Positions 17,543 through 26,467 of a DNA stretch of 64,000 nt are shown piece by piece. The position numbers and the translations under genes are program-made. Source of the DNA: Dyadobacter soli. GTDB lineage: Bacteria; Bacteroidota; Bacteroidia; Cytophagales; Spirosomataceae. The notes beneath the pieces are model-generated. The model did no database searches and was not told where the DNA came from. It saw nothing but the letters and a program-made list of their open reading frames with translations. Location of the stretch: NCBI RefSeq assembly GCF_900101885.1, contig NZ_FNAN01000020.1, forward strand, positions 124,001 through 188,000, written 5' to 3'. Numbering within the stretch: position 1 is the first letter of the stretch; each line of letters begins with the position of its first letter.

Positions 17543-18376
17543 ATGAGCTTTGTCGAATATCAACCAGCGCCGGATTTGCAAGATCACATTGCTGCTTACT
17601 GGGTGGCAAACACCGCTCCGAATACAGCTGGTGCAGTTTCCGGCAGAAGAGTTTATGCGGATGGCTGTACTGACTTGATTTGCAACGCAGGTCAGTCAAC
17701 GGCATACTTTTATCCAATGGCGGGTCAGGGCAAGAGGATTGCGCTAATGCCAGGGCAGTTGTATCTGGGTGGCACCATGACCAGCTACGGAGTATTAACC
17801 AGTGAGGAAGGCTGCGTTTTGACCGGCATCCGATTCCTGCCCGGCGGCTTTTATGCATGGTTTGGAAACGGTGTAGCGCAGGCGGTTGATTCGGTTTTGG
17901 AATTTCCCGAACAGATGCTGCGTGCTGTAATGGTTGATGAATCCAGCCTGGAAGCTAAATTGAACACATGGTTTTTGGATAAGACAACCGGGCAGGATAA
18001 ACGAGCTTGTGATTTTTTGTTGCTTCGAAAATTGATGTATGAATCACAAGGCCAGGTGTCGGTGCAGCAGCTTGCCCGGCAAGTGAATATGAGCATCAGG
18101 ACTTTGCAGCGCCTGTTCAAGAAAAATGTCGGTATTCCGCCCAAAGATTTTCTGCGTATAGTTCGCTTTCAGCAGGTTCTCACACATTTACATGCCGTTG
18201 CGGCCCAAAATGATTCGTCCATAAACGTCAATGAAAGCCTTCTGGGAATCGCATTTGAGCTTGGGTATTACGACCACGCCCATTTGACCCACGAATTCAA
18301 GAAATATGCCGGGGTGCTTCCTTCCGAATTGTCGCATTTTTACAAAACCCGGATATCAGCAGGTCAGTATTTTTGA
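17543..18376 (+). CDS. AraC-family transcriptional regulator
   Basis: A 277-residue regulator with an N-terminal sensing domain of the type found before AraC helices (YQPAPDLQDHIAAYW; GIRFLPGGFYAWFG near 100) and two helix-turn-helix motifs at about 175-265: VQQLARQVNMSIRTLQRLFK and LLGIAFELGYYDHAHLTHEF, ending with GVLPSEL. The ligand is unknown. The next gene begins 13 bp after its stop, so the small membrane protein is co-transcribed and may be part of the same response. Confidence 0.9.
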   Translation: MSFVEYQPAPDLQDHIAAYWVANTAPNTAGAVSGRRVYADGCTDLICNAGQSTAYFYPMAGQGKRIALMPGQLYLGGTMTSYGVLTSEEGCVLTGIRFLPGGFYAWFGNGVAQAVDSVLEFPEQMLRAVMVDESSLEAKLNTWFLDKTTGQDKRACDFLLLRKLMYESQGQVSVQQLARQVNMSIRTLQRLFKKNVGIPPKDFLRIVRFQQVLTHLHAVAAQNDSSINVNESLLGIAFELGYYDHAHLTHEFKKYAGVLPSELSHFYKTRISAGQYF

Positions 18377-18388
18377 CCAAAAAAAGAT

Positions 18389-18826
18389 ATGACTATTTTC
18401 CTGACGGGGCTCATTTGCGGTAGCCTGGATTGTATGGCGGCACTGCTGCTTTTTACTTCATTCACCAAACAGAAACCGGCGGCGCTCTTTCTGTATATTG
18501 CCAGCGCCGCTTTCGGGCCCAAAGCGTTTCGCGGCGGACGCAGGATGGTGATTTGGGGGATCGGGTTTCATTTCCTGATCGCTCTTATATGGACCGCGTT
18601 GTACTTTCAAATTTTTACGCCGGTGCTGCCGGATCAAACTCCGATTGTATTAAATGCGGTCAGTTATGGGATCATTATCTGGTTGGTCATGAATCTTGTC
18701 ATACTTCCGCTTTCGAAGGCGGAGCGCAGGCCATTCTCGCTCCCGCTGGCCATCATCAACATGCTTATTCTGATCATTGCGATCGGCATTCCTTGCGCCT
18801 ATGTCGCAAGGCATTTTGTAGAATAA
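18389..18826 (+). CDS. Small four-helix membrane protein (YagU/DUF1440-like)
   Basis: A 145-residue inner-membrane protein with four predicted helices (starting LTGLICGSLDCMAALLLF; later GIGFHFLIALIWTALYF, GIIIWLVMNLVILPL and the final MLILIIAIGIPCAYV). The GSLD opening and overall layout suggest the YagU/DUF1440 type, but I am not certain. No catalytic motif is visible. It is the second gene of an AraC-led unit and is followed by an imperfect hairpin at 18847. Confidence 0.6.
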   Translation: MTIFLTGLICGSLDCMAALLLFTSFTKQKPAALFLYIASAAFGPKAFRGGRRMVIWGIGFHFLIALIWTALYFQIFTPVLPDQTPIVLNAVSYGIIIWLVMNLVILPLSKAERRPFSLPLAIINMLILIIAIGIPCAYVARHFVE

Positions 18827-18846
18827 AAATAGTTGACCAGCAGCCG

Positions 18847-18885
18847 CCATATGCCGGTAGGAATCAGCCTGCCGGCATCATATGG
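18847..18885 (+). terminator. Hairpin after the AraC/membrane-protein unit
   Basis: CCATATGCCGGTAGG pairs with the segment 18868-18885, with a six-base loop, one G-U pair and a three-base bulge. It starts 21 bp after the stop; no strong T-run follows, so termination is likely but not certain. Confidence 0.5.
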
Positions 18886-18986
18886 ACAAGTAGTTGAACG
18901 GATTGGGCTAAAAGATGACAGGGTCCTATCAATCCATTTCTTCCAAGTTATGGCGGTAACTCCCAAGATTGTAAATTAGCTACCCA

Positions 18987-19571
18987 ATGTCCATCATGCA
19001 GCAGATCCGCGATTATTTCGAACGCATTACACCGATGTCCGACCAGGAGTGGGATTTCTTTTCTTCCAGGCTCGTCCGGCAATCGTTCCCTAAAAAGGTA
19101 ATGATCCTCAAAGCCGGGGAAGTCGAAAAATACCTTTCCTTCGCCGAAAGCGGGATGTTGCGGTATTTCTTGCGTCGCGGTAAGGAAGAGCTCGAAGAGA
19201 TTACCTACGATTTTTCCTTCGCGGGCGAGTTTGCAAGTGGGTACAGCTCTTTGGTTACCCAATTGCCGGCGCCATTCTTTGTCGAGTCGCTTACGCCGGT
19301 GACGCTCTGGCGTATCAGTTTTGAAGATCTGCAAGAAGTTTACGCACATACTCAGGTCGGCAACCGTATCGGGCGATACGCGGCCGAGCAACTATTTCTG
19401 GAAAAGGCGAAAAGGGAACTGTCGTTTCTGGCCGAATCGGCTGAGGAGCGTTATCTGCATTTGCTTACCGGCCAGCCGCAACTGATCCGCCAAATCCCTT
19501 TGAAATATCTGGCGTCCTACATCGGCGTCACGCCACAGGCATTGAGCCGCATCCGCAAGCGCATTAGTTAA
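18987..19571 (+). CDS. Crp/Fnr-family transcriptional regulator
   Basis: A 194-residue regulator of the short Bacteroidota Crp/Fnr type: MQQIRDYFERITPMSDQEW, a beta-roll with KAGEVEKYLSFAESGMLRYF, the region YAAEQLFLEKAKRELSFL, and the winged helix QIPLKYLASYIGVTPQALSRI. The recognition helix has PQALSR rather than CRP's RETVGR, so it should read a different site. No cysteine cluster for an FeS centre. It is 64 bp upstream of a DoxX-like gene, its likely target. Confidence 0.9.
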   Translation: MSIMQQIRDYFERITPMSDQEWDFFSSRLVRQSFPKKVMILKAGEVEKYLSFAESGMLRYFLRRGKEELEEITYDFSFAGEFASGYSSLVTQLPAPFFVESLTPVTLWRISFEDLQEVYAHTQVGNRIGRYAAEQLFLEKAKRELSFLAESAEERYLHLLTGQPQLIRQIPLKYLASYIGVTPQALSRIRKRIS

Positions 19572-19635
19572 CCTGGGTTCATTTTCCGGCAAATACATAA
19601 TCCCGAATTTTGTATCAAACAAAACCACAACGACT

Positions 19636-20109
19636 ATGAAACCGGAAATAATTCTAATTGCAGCGACGCTGATCACATTGGTGATCAACAAATTGCGCAA
19701 GGGTACATATGAACCCGCCTACGCTGCGCGCACCGGCATGGCCGCAATGCTTATCCTGACAGGGATCGGACATTTCCTTTTCACCAAAGGCATGACTATG
19801 ATGTTACCCGCATTCCTGCCAGGCAAGGAGCTAATCGTTTACCTGACCGGCATCGCTGAATTTTCGGCCGCCGCAGGTTTGCTTACGGATCGTTACAGAA
19901 CCGTCACCGCCTGGACCGTAATCGCTTTTTTCATCCTGATCACCCCGGCAAATATTTACGCCGCGTTGCACCACGTTAACCTGCAAAAGGGAACATACGG
20001 TGGGCCTGGGCCGGAGTACCTGTGGTACCGGCTTCCGTTACAGCTCTTCTTTATCGCCTGTGTATATTTCTCGGCGCTCACCAGGAACGACAAACTTGCT
20101 AATGCTTAG
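19636..20109 (+). CDS. DoxX-family membrane protein
   Basis: A 157-residue integral membrane protein with four helices. GIGHFLFTKGMTMMLPAFLPG and the following VYLTGIAEFSAAAGLL are DoxX hallmarks. DoxX-like proteins are linked to redox and detoxification processes, but their biochemistry is poorly known. It follows a Crp/Fnr gene. Its last 11 bp overlap the end of the convergent AraC-like gene, so no terminator separates them. Confidence 0.8.
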   Translation: MKPEIILIAATLITLVINKLRKGTYEPAYAARTGMAAMLILTGIGHFLFTKGMTMMLPAFLPGKELIVYLTGIAEFSAAAGLLTDRYRTVTAWTVIAFFILITPANIYAALHHVNLQKGTYGGPGPEYLWYRLPLQLFFIACVYFSALTRNDKLANA

Positions 20110-20653
20110 GTACTTGCCTGGCTATTTCAGCCGGCGAGCGGTTGAACTGCTTTTTGAAAGCGACCGAGAAGTGCGACAGGCTTTTGAATCCCAGGTCCAG
20201 ATAAATGTCGGCTGGCTTGTGGCCCTTTTTTTCGAGTAGCAGGTAGGCTTCCTGTAATCGTTTCTTGACCAGCCATTTGCCGGGCGCGTCGTGGAAGATT
20301 TCCTTAAAATCACGCTCAATAAAGCTGGTGATCAGGCGGTCTTCCCTTATTTCAATAAATGAGTCGGGCTTAGTCACATTTGATTTTTGAGATTGATGCT
20401 TCTTTTGAAATTCTTTCAGGAAGGGCTCATCAAAGCAAAACAGCACGGGTTCGAAGGAGCCTTCACCCGGCAGTAGCTCGTACCTTGCCAGCCTGTTTTT
20501 ACGGGCTATGAAAGCATCCCCGGCCCTGAAAACGTAGTTGCGGGCGCCGTCAAACACACGAAGTGCCCCCTGTGAGATGAAAATAAAAAGATGGTCTGGA
20601 ATAAACTGCTCGCTCAGGATATTCGCGCCGGGATTATCGATAATGGCCCTCAC
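20099..20653 (-). CDS. AraC-family regulator, internally shortened
   Basis: A 184-residue AraC-like protein starting at GTG. The N-terminal cupin-like half (IIDNPGANILSEQFIPDHLF, ARKNRLARYEL, CFDEPFL) and the final helix-turn-helix (KPADIYLDLGFKSLSHFSVA and the FKKQFNRSPAE tail) are clear. From my recollection, close relatives are about 270 residues and have some 85 more residues, including the first helix-turn-helix, between the cupin half and DFKEIFHDAPGKWLV. Here residues about 108-113 join the two parts directly, which looks like an in-frame deletion. It may be inactive or bind DNA weakly. It lies 17 bp after a DoxX-like gene on the same strand. Confidence 0.75.
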   Translation of the reverse strand: MRAIIDNPGANILSEQFIPDHLFIFISQGALRVFDGARNYVFRAGDAFIARKNRLARYELLPGEGSFEPVLFCFDEPFLKEFQKKHQSQKSNVTKPDSFIEIREDRLITSFIERDFKEIFHDAPGKWLVKKRLQEAYLLLEKKGHKPADIYLDLGFKSLSHFSVAFKKQFNRSPAEIARQVPKH

Positions 20654-20670
20654 GATGCTGATTGTTTAAA

Positions 20671-21030
20671 TTACTGAACTTCACGCGCCAATGGGTGGCC
20701 TAAATAGATCAGCGCCAGCGGCATCATCACGAAAGGGATTTCAATTAATGCGAATTTATAGTTTCCCGCTTTTAAAGCGAATGCCATCATCAGAACCAAC
20801 ATAAGCGCCCTGATCGTATTTCCGACAAAGAACGTTTGGGGAAAAAGAATGAGTATCGCCGACCCGATGGAGACGGCACCGATAACCAGCCGCATCGTGT
20901 CTGTGATGCCCAGGGAGGTCATCATTTCCAGGTATTGGGGCGAGGGCTTTTGAAAAGCGCGCGAGCCGTGGGTGATACCGAAATAGACGGTAACCAGGAT
21001 CAGGATGCCACTGATGATTTTAATAGTCAT
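20671..21030 (-). CDS. DoxX-like small membrane protein
   Basis: A 119-residue membrane protein with four helices, starting IKIISGILILVTVYFGITHG. A short loop with FQKPSPQYLEMMTSLGITDT separates helices 1 and 2. The layout is that of small DoxX-like proteins (DUF4267/DoxX_2 type); no catalytic motif is seen. The AraC-like gene follows by 17 bp, giving a two-gene unit that converges on a second DoxX plus regulator pair. Confidence 0.65.
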   Translation of the reverse strand: MTIKIISGILILVTVYFGITHGSRAFQKPSPQYLEMMTSLGITDTMRLVIGAVSIGSAILILFPQTFFVGNTIRALMLVLMMAFALKAGNYKFALIEIPFVMMPLALIYLGHPLAREVQ

Positions 21031-21233
21031 AACGAAATCGATTTAGATGAGGTTGTGTTGGATCATGGAATCTACGGCAGCCAGAATCGTGTACAGTCCA
21101 ATTTTACTTTATTCAGCGGTCCAAATTTTCAGGAAGCAGTCCACTGAATTTCTCTTCGTATTTACCGGATACCACGTACTAATCTTCTTGCATCGAAACC
21201 AGTTTCGTCAATTCTCACTGATAGTTTGACAGA

Positions 21234-21755
21234 TTAGCGCTCACCTGTTGCAATAGCTCCGTATAGCTTTCTGGCTCCGTACAGCGATGGGCGTTCACCT
21301 AACTTCCATGCATCGTACCCTAAACCGCTAAACATTGCCCTTAGGCTGATAAAATCGATAGGATAGGGCACCCAGGGGTTTGAGCTGAGCGTATCATATT
21401 CTACGATTAGAAACCTCTTATGCGTCGCAAAACATTTTTCCAGACGCTTTATCAAACTTTCTTTGTCCCTGACGTAGTGAAGTGAATTGGCTAGCAGGAT
21501 GCCGTCGAGTGCGAACCTATCACAAGAGATTGATTCGAAGTCGGCTTGTAAAAATTCAACGGTAACCTGATTGCCGATTGTTTTCTCGAACTGCTGCGCC
21601 TGTTTGTCAACGCCAATGATATGGCTACCGGGCGCCAACATGGTCGCCAAAGCGGTTGTAAATGTACCATTACAACATCCTAAGTCCATCCACCGCTCAG
21701 GATTTTCATTGTCTACTTCAAATTGAATAAGTCCGATCGCCTCGCTATTGGTCAT
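21234..21755 (-). CDS. Class I SAM-dependent methyltransferase (short)
   Basis: A 173-residue cytoplasmic protein with the SAM-binding motif I WMDLGCCNGTFTTAL (about 22-36), an acidic residue after strand 2 (GVDK), FLQADFES and LDGILLANSLHYVRD typical of class I methyltransferases. It is short for the class, with a C-terminal region (LRAMFSGLGYDAWKLGERPS) that resembles small-molecule methylases. Acceptor is unknown. It is 39 bp downstream of the SnoaL-like gene on the same strand, so the two are probably co-transcribed. Confidence 0.8.
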   Translation of the reverse strand: MTNSEAIGLIQFEVDNENPERWMDLGCCNGTFTTALATMLAPGSHIIGVDKQAQQFEKTIGNQVTVEFLQADFESISCDRFALDGILLANSLHYVRDKESLIKRLEKCFATHKRFLIVEYDTLSSNPWVPYPIDFISLRAMFSGLGYDAWKLGERPSLYGARKLYGAIATGER

Positions 21756-21794
21756 TTGTAACTGAAAAATAGATCATTGAAATAAACTACATTG

Positions 21795-22241
21795 TTAAAC
21801 GAGTTTGTCTTCCAGGCGTTTGATTGCCTGACTGGGCAAGTCCGTATCGCCACTTTGGTTAAGAAAGTTAAACTTGAATTCACAAATCAACCAATCACCA
21901 TTCATAAATTCAACTTTCACGTCATACGTGCCTTCCACAGACCAGATTCGGTCATTCAAGTAATGGTCCGCTTTACCGTCCAGGTGGACTATGGCAGAAT
22001 TTTCTCCGAATTCCATCTGAAATCCACCCAACTGGTGTTTTGTGCTGTCAAACCCCGGCAAAAAAGCCGACCACTGTCTGATAATCTCCTCACGGGTCAA
22101 TACCGCAGCGGGCAGACCGGTCATTGACGAATAGTCTAGCAAGACTTTTTCACTAAATGTTGCCTCAACCACCCGCCAATCACGGGCGTCAGTGCCTGAA
22201 AATAGGCGCTCAATTTGTCTTATAATTTCCTGCTTGTTCAT
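21795..22241 (-). CDS. SnoaL-like / NTF2-fold protein
   Basis: A 148-residue protein with the cone-shaped NTF2-like fold suggested by an N-terminal helix (IIRQIERLFSGTDARDW), ATFSEKVLLDYSSMTG, REEIIRQWSAFLPGFDSTKH, and alternating strands to the end (YDVKVEFMNGDWLICEF). This matches SnoaL-like domains found in polyketide cyclases and many stress-related proteins of unknown activity. It is first in a two-gene unit with a methyltransferase; no promoter motif could be fixed in the 202 bp before it. Confidence 0.75.
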   Translation of the reverse strand: MNKQEIIRQIERLFSGTDARDWRVVEATFSEKVLLDYSSMTGLPAAVLTREEIIRQWSAFLPGFDSTKHQLGGFQMEFGENSAIVHLDGKADHYLNDRIWSVEGTYDVKVEFMNGDWLICEFKFNFLNQSGDTDLPSQAIKRLEDKLV

Positions 22242-22443
22242 TTGAAGAGTAGTTTGCTTTTCGTTTCGTGCCAGACAATATACTTATGAAAAATGCGATT
22301 GTCACATCAGATTTCATGTCGGCGACCGTCCAAGGAACAAACTGATTTGTCTTAGAGGTTCGTACAATCATTTCAACTTATAGAATCAGATTAAGTAATA
22401 GTATGGAATGGGTTACAGCGACTTTCTTGCAGAAACTTAAAAT

Positions 22444-23214
22444 ATGAAAAGCGGGATAGCGATAGTAACCGGCGCCAGCAGCGGCATAGGTGCTCAAACG
22501 GCCATCAGACTTGCCAATGACTTTACCGGCATTGTTCTCGTGGCAAGGCGCAGCGAGCTACTGGAACAGACTGCTGGCGAAGTTCAGGGCAAGGGAGTGA
22601 CGGTACACACGATTGTCGCCGATCTTCATCAGCCGGAGGCTGCAGAAGACATTGTCCGCCAGACTATCGACCGGTTTGGCCGGATCGATGCTTTGGTCAA
22701 TATCGCCGGGGCTGTACCGCAAATGAATGTACTTCAAATGACCGACCAGCAGTGGGACGACAGCATGCAGGTTAAATTCCATAGCGCCAGAAGGCTTGCG
22801 GTCCATGCATGGCCACTCCTGATGCAAACCAGCGGCTCGGTGATATTTGTGTCGGGGACCGCGGCCGAAAATCCCAAACCCAATTCGGCGGCGATCGCTT
22901 CGATCAATGCGGCCATCAATGCATTAGCCAAGGCATTTGCCGAGCAGGGGATTCAGGATGGGGTTCGGGTGAATGCAGTCCTTCCCGGGCCTATCTGGAC
23001 GGACAGAAGAAAAGCTTTTCTTGAAAAATCGGCAGCCGCTTCCGGCGCTGATCAGGAAGAAGTTTCACAAAAATTGCTGGCCCAGTTCGGAATAGCAAGA
23101 TATGGTGAGCCGTTGGAAGTCGCTGAGCTGATCGCTTTCCTGCTTTCTCGGCAAGCCAGGTTCATTACCGGCACCGCGATTCGCATTGATGGAGGGGAGG
23201 TGAAAGGCATTTAA
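22444..23214 (+). CDS. Classical SDR-fold protein lacking the Tyr/Lys catalytic dyad
   Basis: A 256-residue short-chain dehydrogenase-fold protein. The cofactor motif TGASSGIG (9-16), ARR (35-37), NIAGAV (86-91) and Ser137 are present. Where classical SDRs have Y-x3-K, this protein reads I151-A-S-I-N155 (NSAAIASINAAINAL), so both Tyr and Lys are missing, and the active-site Asn of helix 4 also seems to be Lys111. The rest, including VRVNAVLPGPIWTD and the ITGTAIRIDGGE tail, is well kept, arguing against decay. It may bind NAD(P)(H) without SDR chemistry or use other residues. It is a single gene. Confidence 0.85.
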   Translation: MKSGIAIVTGASSGIGAQTAIRLANDFTGIVLVARRSELLEQTAGEVQGKGVTVHTIVADLHQPEAAEDIVRQTIDRFGRIDALVNIAGAVPQMNVLQMTDQQWDDSMQVKFHSARRLAVHAWPLLMQTSGSVIFVSGTAAENPKPNSAAIASINAAINALAKAFAEQGIQDGVRVNAVLPGPIWTDRRKAFLEKSAAASGADQEEVSQKLLAQFGIARYGEPLEVAELIAFLLSRQARFITGTAIRIDGGEVKGI

Positions 23215-23344
23215 GATCGGCGGCGCATTAAAGTGGACGTTTTGCCAAAAAGAATGCACGTTTGCGTCGCCCGGAATACCTTTTCAAGCCTGAGATTTGC
23301 ACTATTCCTTTAAGTTTTTGAAGGGTATTGTAATCATCTTAAAT

Positions 23345-25309
23345 ATGCATCTGTTTACCCGCATTGCTGTTTGTATCAGCATCTCTCTATGTCTTTTTGC
23401 GCCTGTTTATGGAAAGCAGGAAACGTTTGAACTAAAATCTCCCGATGGGAAGCTTAAAGTTTCCATCGTTATCGAGGATAAAATACTTTTTACGATTTCC
23501 GACCAGGACGAGCCGATACTTCGGAATAATGAATTGTCCCTTTCGCTCAGAGACGAAGTTCTGGGCAATAATCCGCAGCTTGTCAATGCTAAAAAAACGA
23601 AAGGCGAAGATCTGATAAAGCCCTTCGTCGCTTTGAAGTATTCGTCGGTCAGGAATGCGTACAACGGTTTGGTCCTGAAATTCAAACATGATTTCTCAGT
23701 GGAATTCCGGGCTTTTGATGAAGGTGTCGGCTACCGGTTTATCACTTCAAAAAAAGGGGAGATTGAAGTTACCGATGAGCAGGTTGCTGTTAATTTTCCA
23801 TCCGAGTATACCCTGCATTTACAGCAGAACAAGGGATTTAAAACAGCTTACGAAGAGCCATACCAGCATATCGAGTCGACGTCCTGGAAATCTACCGATC
23901 CGATGGCTAACCTGCCCGTGCTGATTGATACGAAAAAGAAGCACAAAATTTTGGTCAGTGAATCCGACCTGTCGGACTATCCCGCGCTTTTTTTCAAAGG
24001 AACGGGAAACAATGGAATGGCCGGCGCTTTTCCGAAAGTCCCGCTGGAATTTGGTCCGGATGGAGACCGCAGTCAGAAAATATTAAAATCAGCAGACTAC
24101 ATCGCAAAAACTTCCGGTACCCGAAATTTCCCTTGGCGCTATTTTGTCATAACCTCCGACGATAAGCAGCTGCTGGAAAATACCATGACTTTAAAACTGG
24201 CCGCAAAAAGTGAAATTGCCGATCCGACATGGATTAAGCCCGGTCAGGCGAGCTGGGAATGGTGGAACGACGCGACGCCTTACGGCCCGGATGTTAATTT
24301 CGAATCCGGTTATAACCTCGATACCTACAAATACTACATCGATTTCGCCTCAAAGTTCGGGATCAAATACATCGTCATGGACGAAGGGTGGGCAAAAAGC
24401 ACGACCGATCCGTACACGCCCAATCCTAAGGTAGACGTGAAGGAATTGATTCGCTACGGCAAGACCAAAAACGTGGATATCATCCTGTGGCTCACCTGGC
24501 TGACCGTCCATAACCATATGGATCTTTTCAAGACATTCCAGGAATGGGGGATAAAGGCGGTTAAGATCGACTTCATGGATCGCAGCGACCAGTGGATGGT
24601 CAACTATTACGAGAATGTAGCCAGGGAAGCGGCTAAATATCAGATCATGGTGGATTTCCACGGCTCGTTCAAACCTGCCGGCCTGGAATATAAGTACCCG
24701 AACGTGATCTCTTACGAAGGGGTAAGGGGATTGGAGCAAATGGGTGGTTGTACGCCGGACAACAGCATTTATCTTCCGTTTATGCGCAATGCCGTCGGGC
24801 CCATGGATTTCACGCCGGGCGCGATGCTGAACATGCAGCCGGACGTTAACCGTGGAACCCGTCCGAATGCAACCGGCATTGGCACCAGGGCCTATCAACT
24901 TGCATTGTATGTGGTGTTTGAAAGCGGCGTTCAAATGCTGGCAGACAATCCAACCCTTTACTACCGCAATCAGGAATGCACCGAGTTTATCACCCGTGTG
25001 CCAACCACCTGGGACGAAACCAAGGCGCTGGCAGCGACGGTCGGAGAGGTGGCAGTGGTTGCCAAACGTAAAGGAGATAAGTGGTTCATCGGAGGTATTA
25101 CAAACGGCAAAGAAAAGCAGCGGGCGATTGAGCTGGATCTGGGCTTTCTCGACAAAAGTAGAACCTATTCGATGACCTCTTTCGAGGATGGGATCAACGC
25201 CGGGAAGCAGGCAATGGATTACCGCCGGAATGTGAAACAGGTGAAAGCTGCCGATAAGATAACGATCAAAATGGTGCGTAACGGCGGCTGGGCTGCGGTT
25301 CTTGAATGA
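23345..25309 (+). CDS. GH97 glycosidase, retaining alpha-galactosidase type
   Basis: A 654-residue secreted enzyme with a signal peptide (ISISLCLFAPVYG) from the ATG at 23345. The N-terminal beta-sandwich starts LKSPDGKLKVSI; the TIM barrel has ASWEWWNDATPYG, YIVMDEGWA, VDIILWLTWLT and KAVKIDFMDRSDQWM. The Asp in KIDF (residue 409) matches the nucleophile of retaining GH97 enzymes such as BtGH97b; inverting members such as SusB lack it. ISYEGVRGLEQ would hold the acid/base Glu. Hence alpha-galactosidase-type activity is inferred. It is followed by two beta-propeller genes on the same strand. Confidence 0.92.
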   Translation: MHLFTRIAVCISISLCLFAPVYGKQETFELKSPDGKLKVSIVIEDKILFTISDQDEPILRNNELSLSLRDEVLGNNPQLVNAKKTKGEDLIKPFVALKYSSVRNAYNGLVLKFKHDFSVEFRAFDEGVGYRFITSKKGEIEVTDEQVAVNFPSEYTLHLQQNKGFKTAYEEPYQHIESTSWKSTDPMANLPVLIDTKKKHKILVSESDLSDYPALFFKGTGNNGMAGAFPKVPLEFGPDGDRSQKILKSADYIAKTSGTRNFPWRYFVITSDDKQLLENTMTLKLAAKSEIADPTWIKPGQASWEWWNDATPYGPDVNFESGYNLDTYKYYIDFASKFGIKYIVMDEGWAKSTTDPYTPNPKVDVKELIRYGKTKNVDIILWLTWLTVHNHMDLFKTFQEWGIKAVKIDFMDRSDQWMVNYYENVAREAAKYQIMVDFHGSFKPAGLEYKYPNVISYEGVRGLEQMGGCTPDNSIYLPFMRNAVGPMDFTPGAMLNMQPDVNRGTRPNATGIGTRAYQLALYVVFESGVQMLADNPTLYYRNQECTEFITRVPTTWDETKALAATVGEVAVVAKRKGDKWFIGGITNGKEKQRAIELDLGFLDKSRTYSMTSFEDGINAGKQAMDYRRNVKQVKAADKITIKMVRNGGWAAVLE

Positions 25310-25432
25310 CCATCCTCGCCCCACCTGATTGCGCAGATTGCCGTCTTGCGGGAGGAACTACGGAAAGGCCGTTATTCTGGTAATGCAAGCATATCCAGAA
25401 ACAGTGCTATCACATTTAAATAGGCTTTAATC

Positions 25433-26446
25433 ATGAAAATCCTGCTTACCCGGCGTGTTGCCGCCTTGCGAATCCTGGTTATTTCAATCCTGACTTGTTT
25501 GGGCAGTCAGGCAACGGCGCAGACAACAAACAACAAAGCGCCCGTCGCGCCGGCCAGCCTGCCTGGCAATGGCCTCAAACGGTTTGACTTCTTTTATGCG
25601 GGCGAAGCAAAATCGCGGAATATGTACATCATTAAAGGTGGGCAGATCACATGGTCGTACATCGACACGACGGGGAGAGGGGAGATCAGCGATGCGATAT
25701 TGATGCGGAACGGGGACATTTTATTTGCCCATCAGTATGGTGTGACTCTTATCAACAAGGATAAAAAAGTGCTTTGGAAATACGAAGCGCCGGAAGGATT
25801 TGAGACGCACACGGCGCAGCCGGTAGGGAAGGATCATGTGGTACTGGTACAGAACGGCAAGCCTGCCAAAGTCTTTGTGTATAATATCAAGTCAAACAAG
25901 GCGGTAAAGGAGTTTGAATTGCCTTTCAAAAGCGGTACGCATGGGCAGATCAGGCACGCCCGCCTTACGGCAGAGGGCACGTTGCTAGTCGCGCACATGG
26001 ATTTGGGCAAGGTCAATGAATACGATCTGAATGGAAAGCTGCTTTCTTCCATCGACGTGCCGAGCGTCTGGTCGGCGGTTCCCCTCAAAAACGGGAATCT
26101 GCTGACGGCGAGCAATGAAAATGTGGTGAGGGAAATCACCCGTACGGGCAAGGTAGTGTGGGACTACCCGCTAGCGGGCGTTGATGCCTATAAAATCACC
26201 AACCCGCAGATCGCCGTCCGGCTACCGAATGGTAACACGCTGATCAATAATTGGTTTAACCAATGGAGTGGCAAGCTCGATGTGAGTAATGCGCCGGTGC
26301 AGGCCATTGAAGTGACGCCCGACAAAAAGATCGTTTGGGCGCTCCGCTCATGGTCCGCCCCGGACTTGGGCCCTTCCACAACCATTCAGCTGCTCGACGA
26401 TCCGAACAATACCTACGAGACTGTTCATTTCGGTGATATCAAGTAA
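25433..26446 (+). CDS. Secreted beta-propeller (PQQ-like repeat) protein
   Basis: A 337-residue exported protein with a signal peptide (VISILTCLGSQATAQ) and propeller blades with repeating patterns such as ISDAILMRNGDILFA, TLINKDKKVLWKY, HARLTAEGTLLVA, AVPLKNGNLLTASN and PQIAVRLPNGNTLINN, each about 45 residues apart. Such folds bind ligands or act as enzymes, but no catalytic set is obvious and PQQ binding is not shown. It is 21 bp upstream of the dehydrogenase-cytochrome gene, so the two are co-transcribed and probably work together in the periplasm or at the surface. Confidence 0.75.
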   Translation: MKILLTRRVAALRILVISILTCLGSQATAQTTNNKAPVAPASLPGNGLKRFDFFYAGEAKSRNMYIIKGGQITWSYIDTTGRGEISDAILMRNGDILFAHQYGVTLINKDKKVLWKYEAPEGFETHTAQPVGKDHVVLVQNGKPAKVFVYNIKSNKAVKEFELPFKSGTHGQIRHARLTAEGTLLVAHMDLGKVNEYDLNGKLLSSIDVPSVWSAVPLKNGNLLTASNENVVREITRTGKVVWDYPLAGVDAYKITNPQIAVRLPNGNTLINNWFNQWSGKLDVSNAPVQAIEVTPDKKIVWALRSWSAPDLGPSTTIQLLDDPNNTYETVHFGDIK

Positions 26447-26467
26447 AAATTTAGTATTCCAACCTCA

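Noticed and set aside
24350..25324. A 324-codon minus-strand open frame
   Set aside because: Lies wholly antisense to the GH97 catalytic domain and shows no domain or signal peptide.
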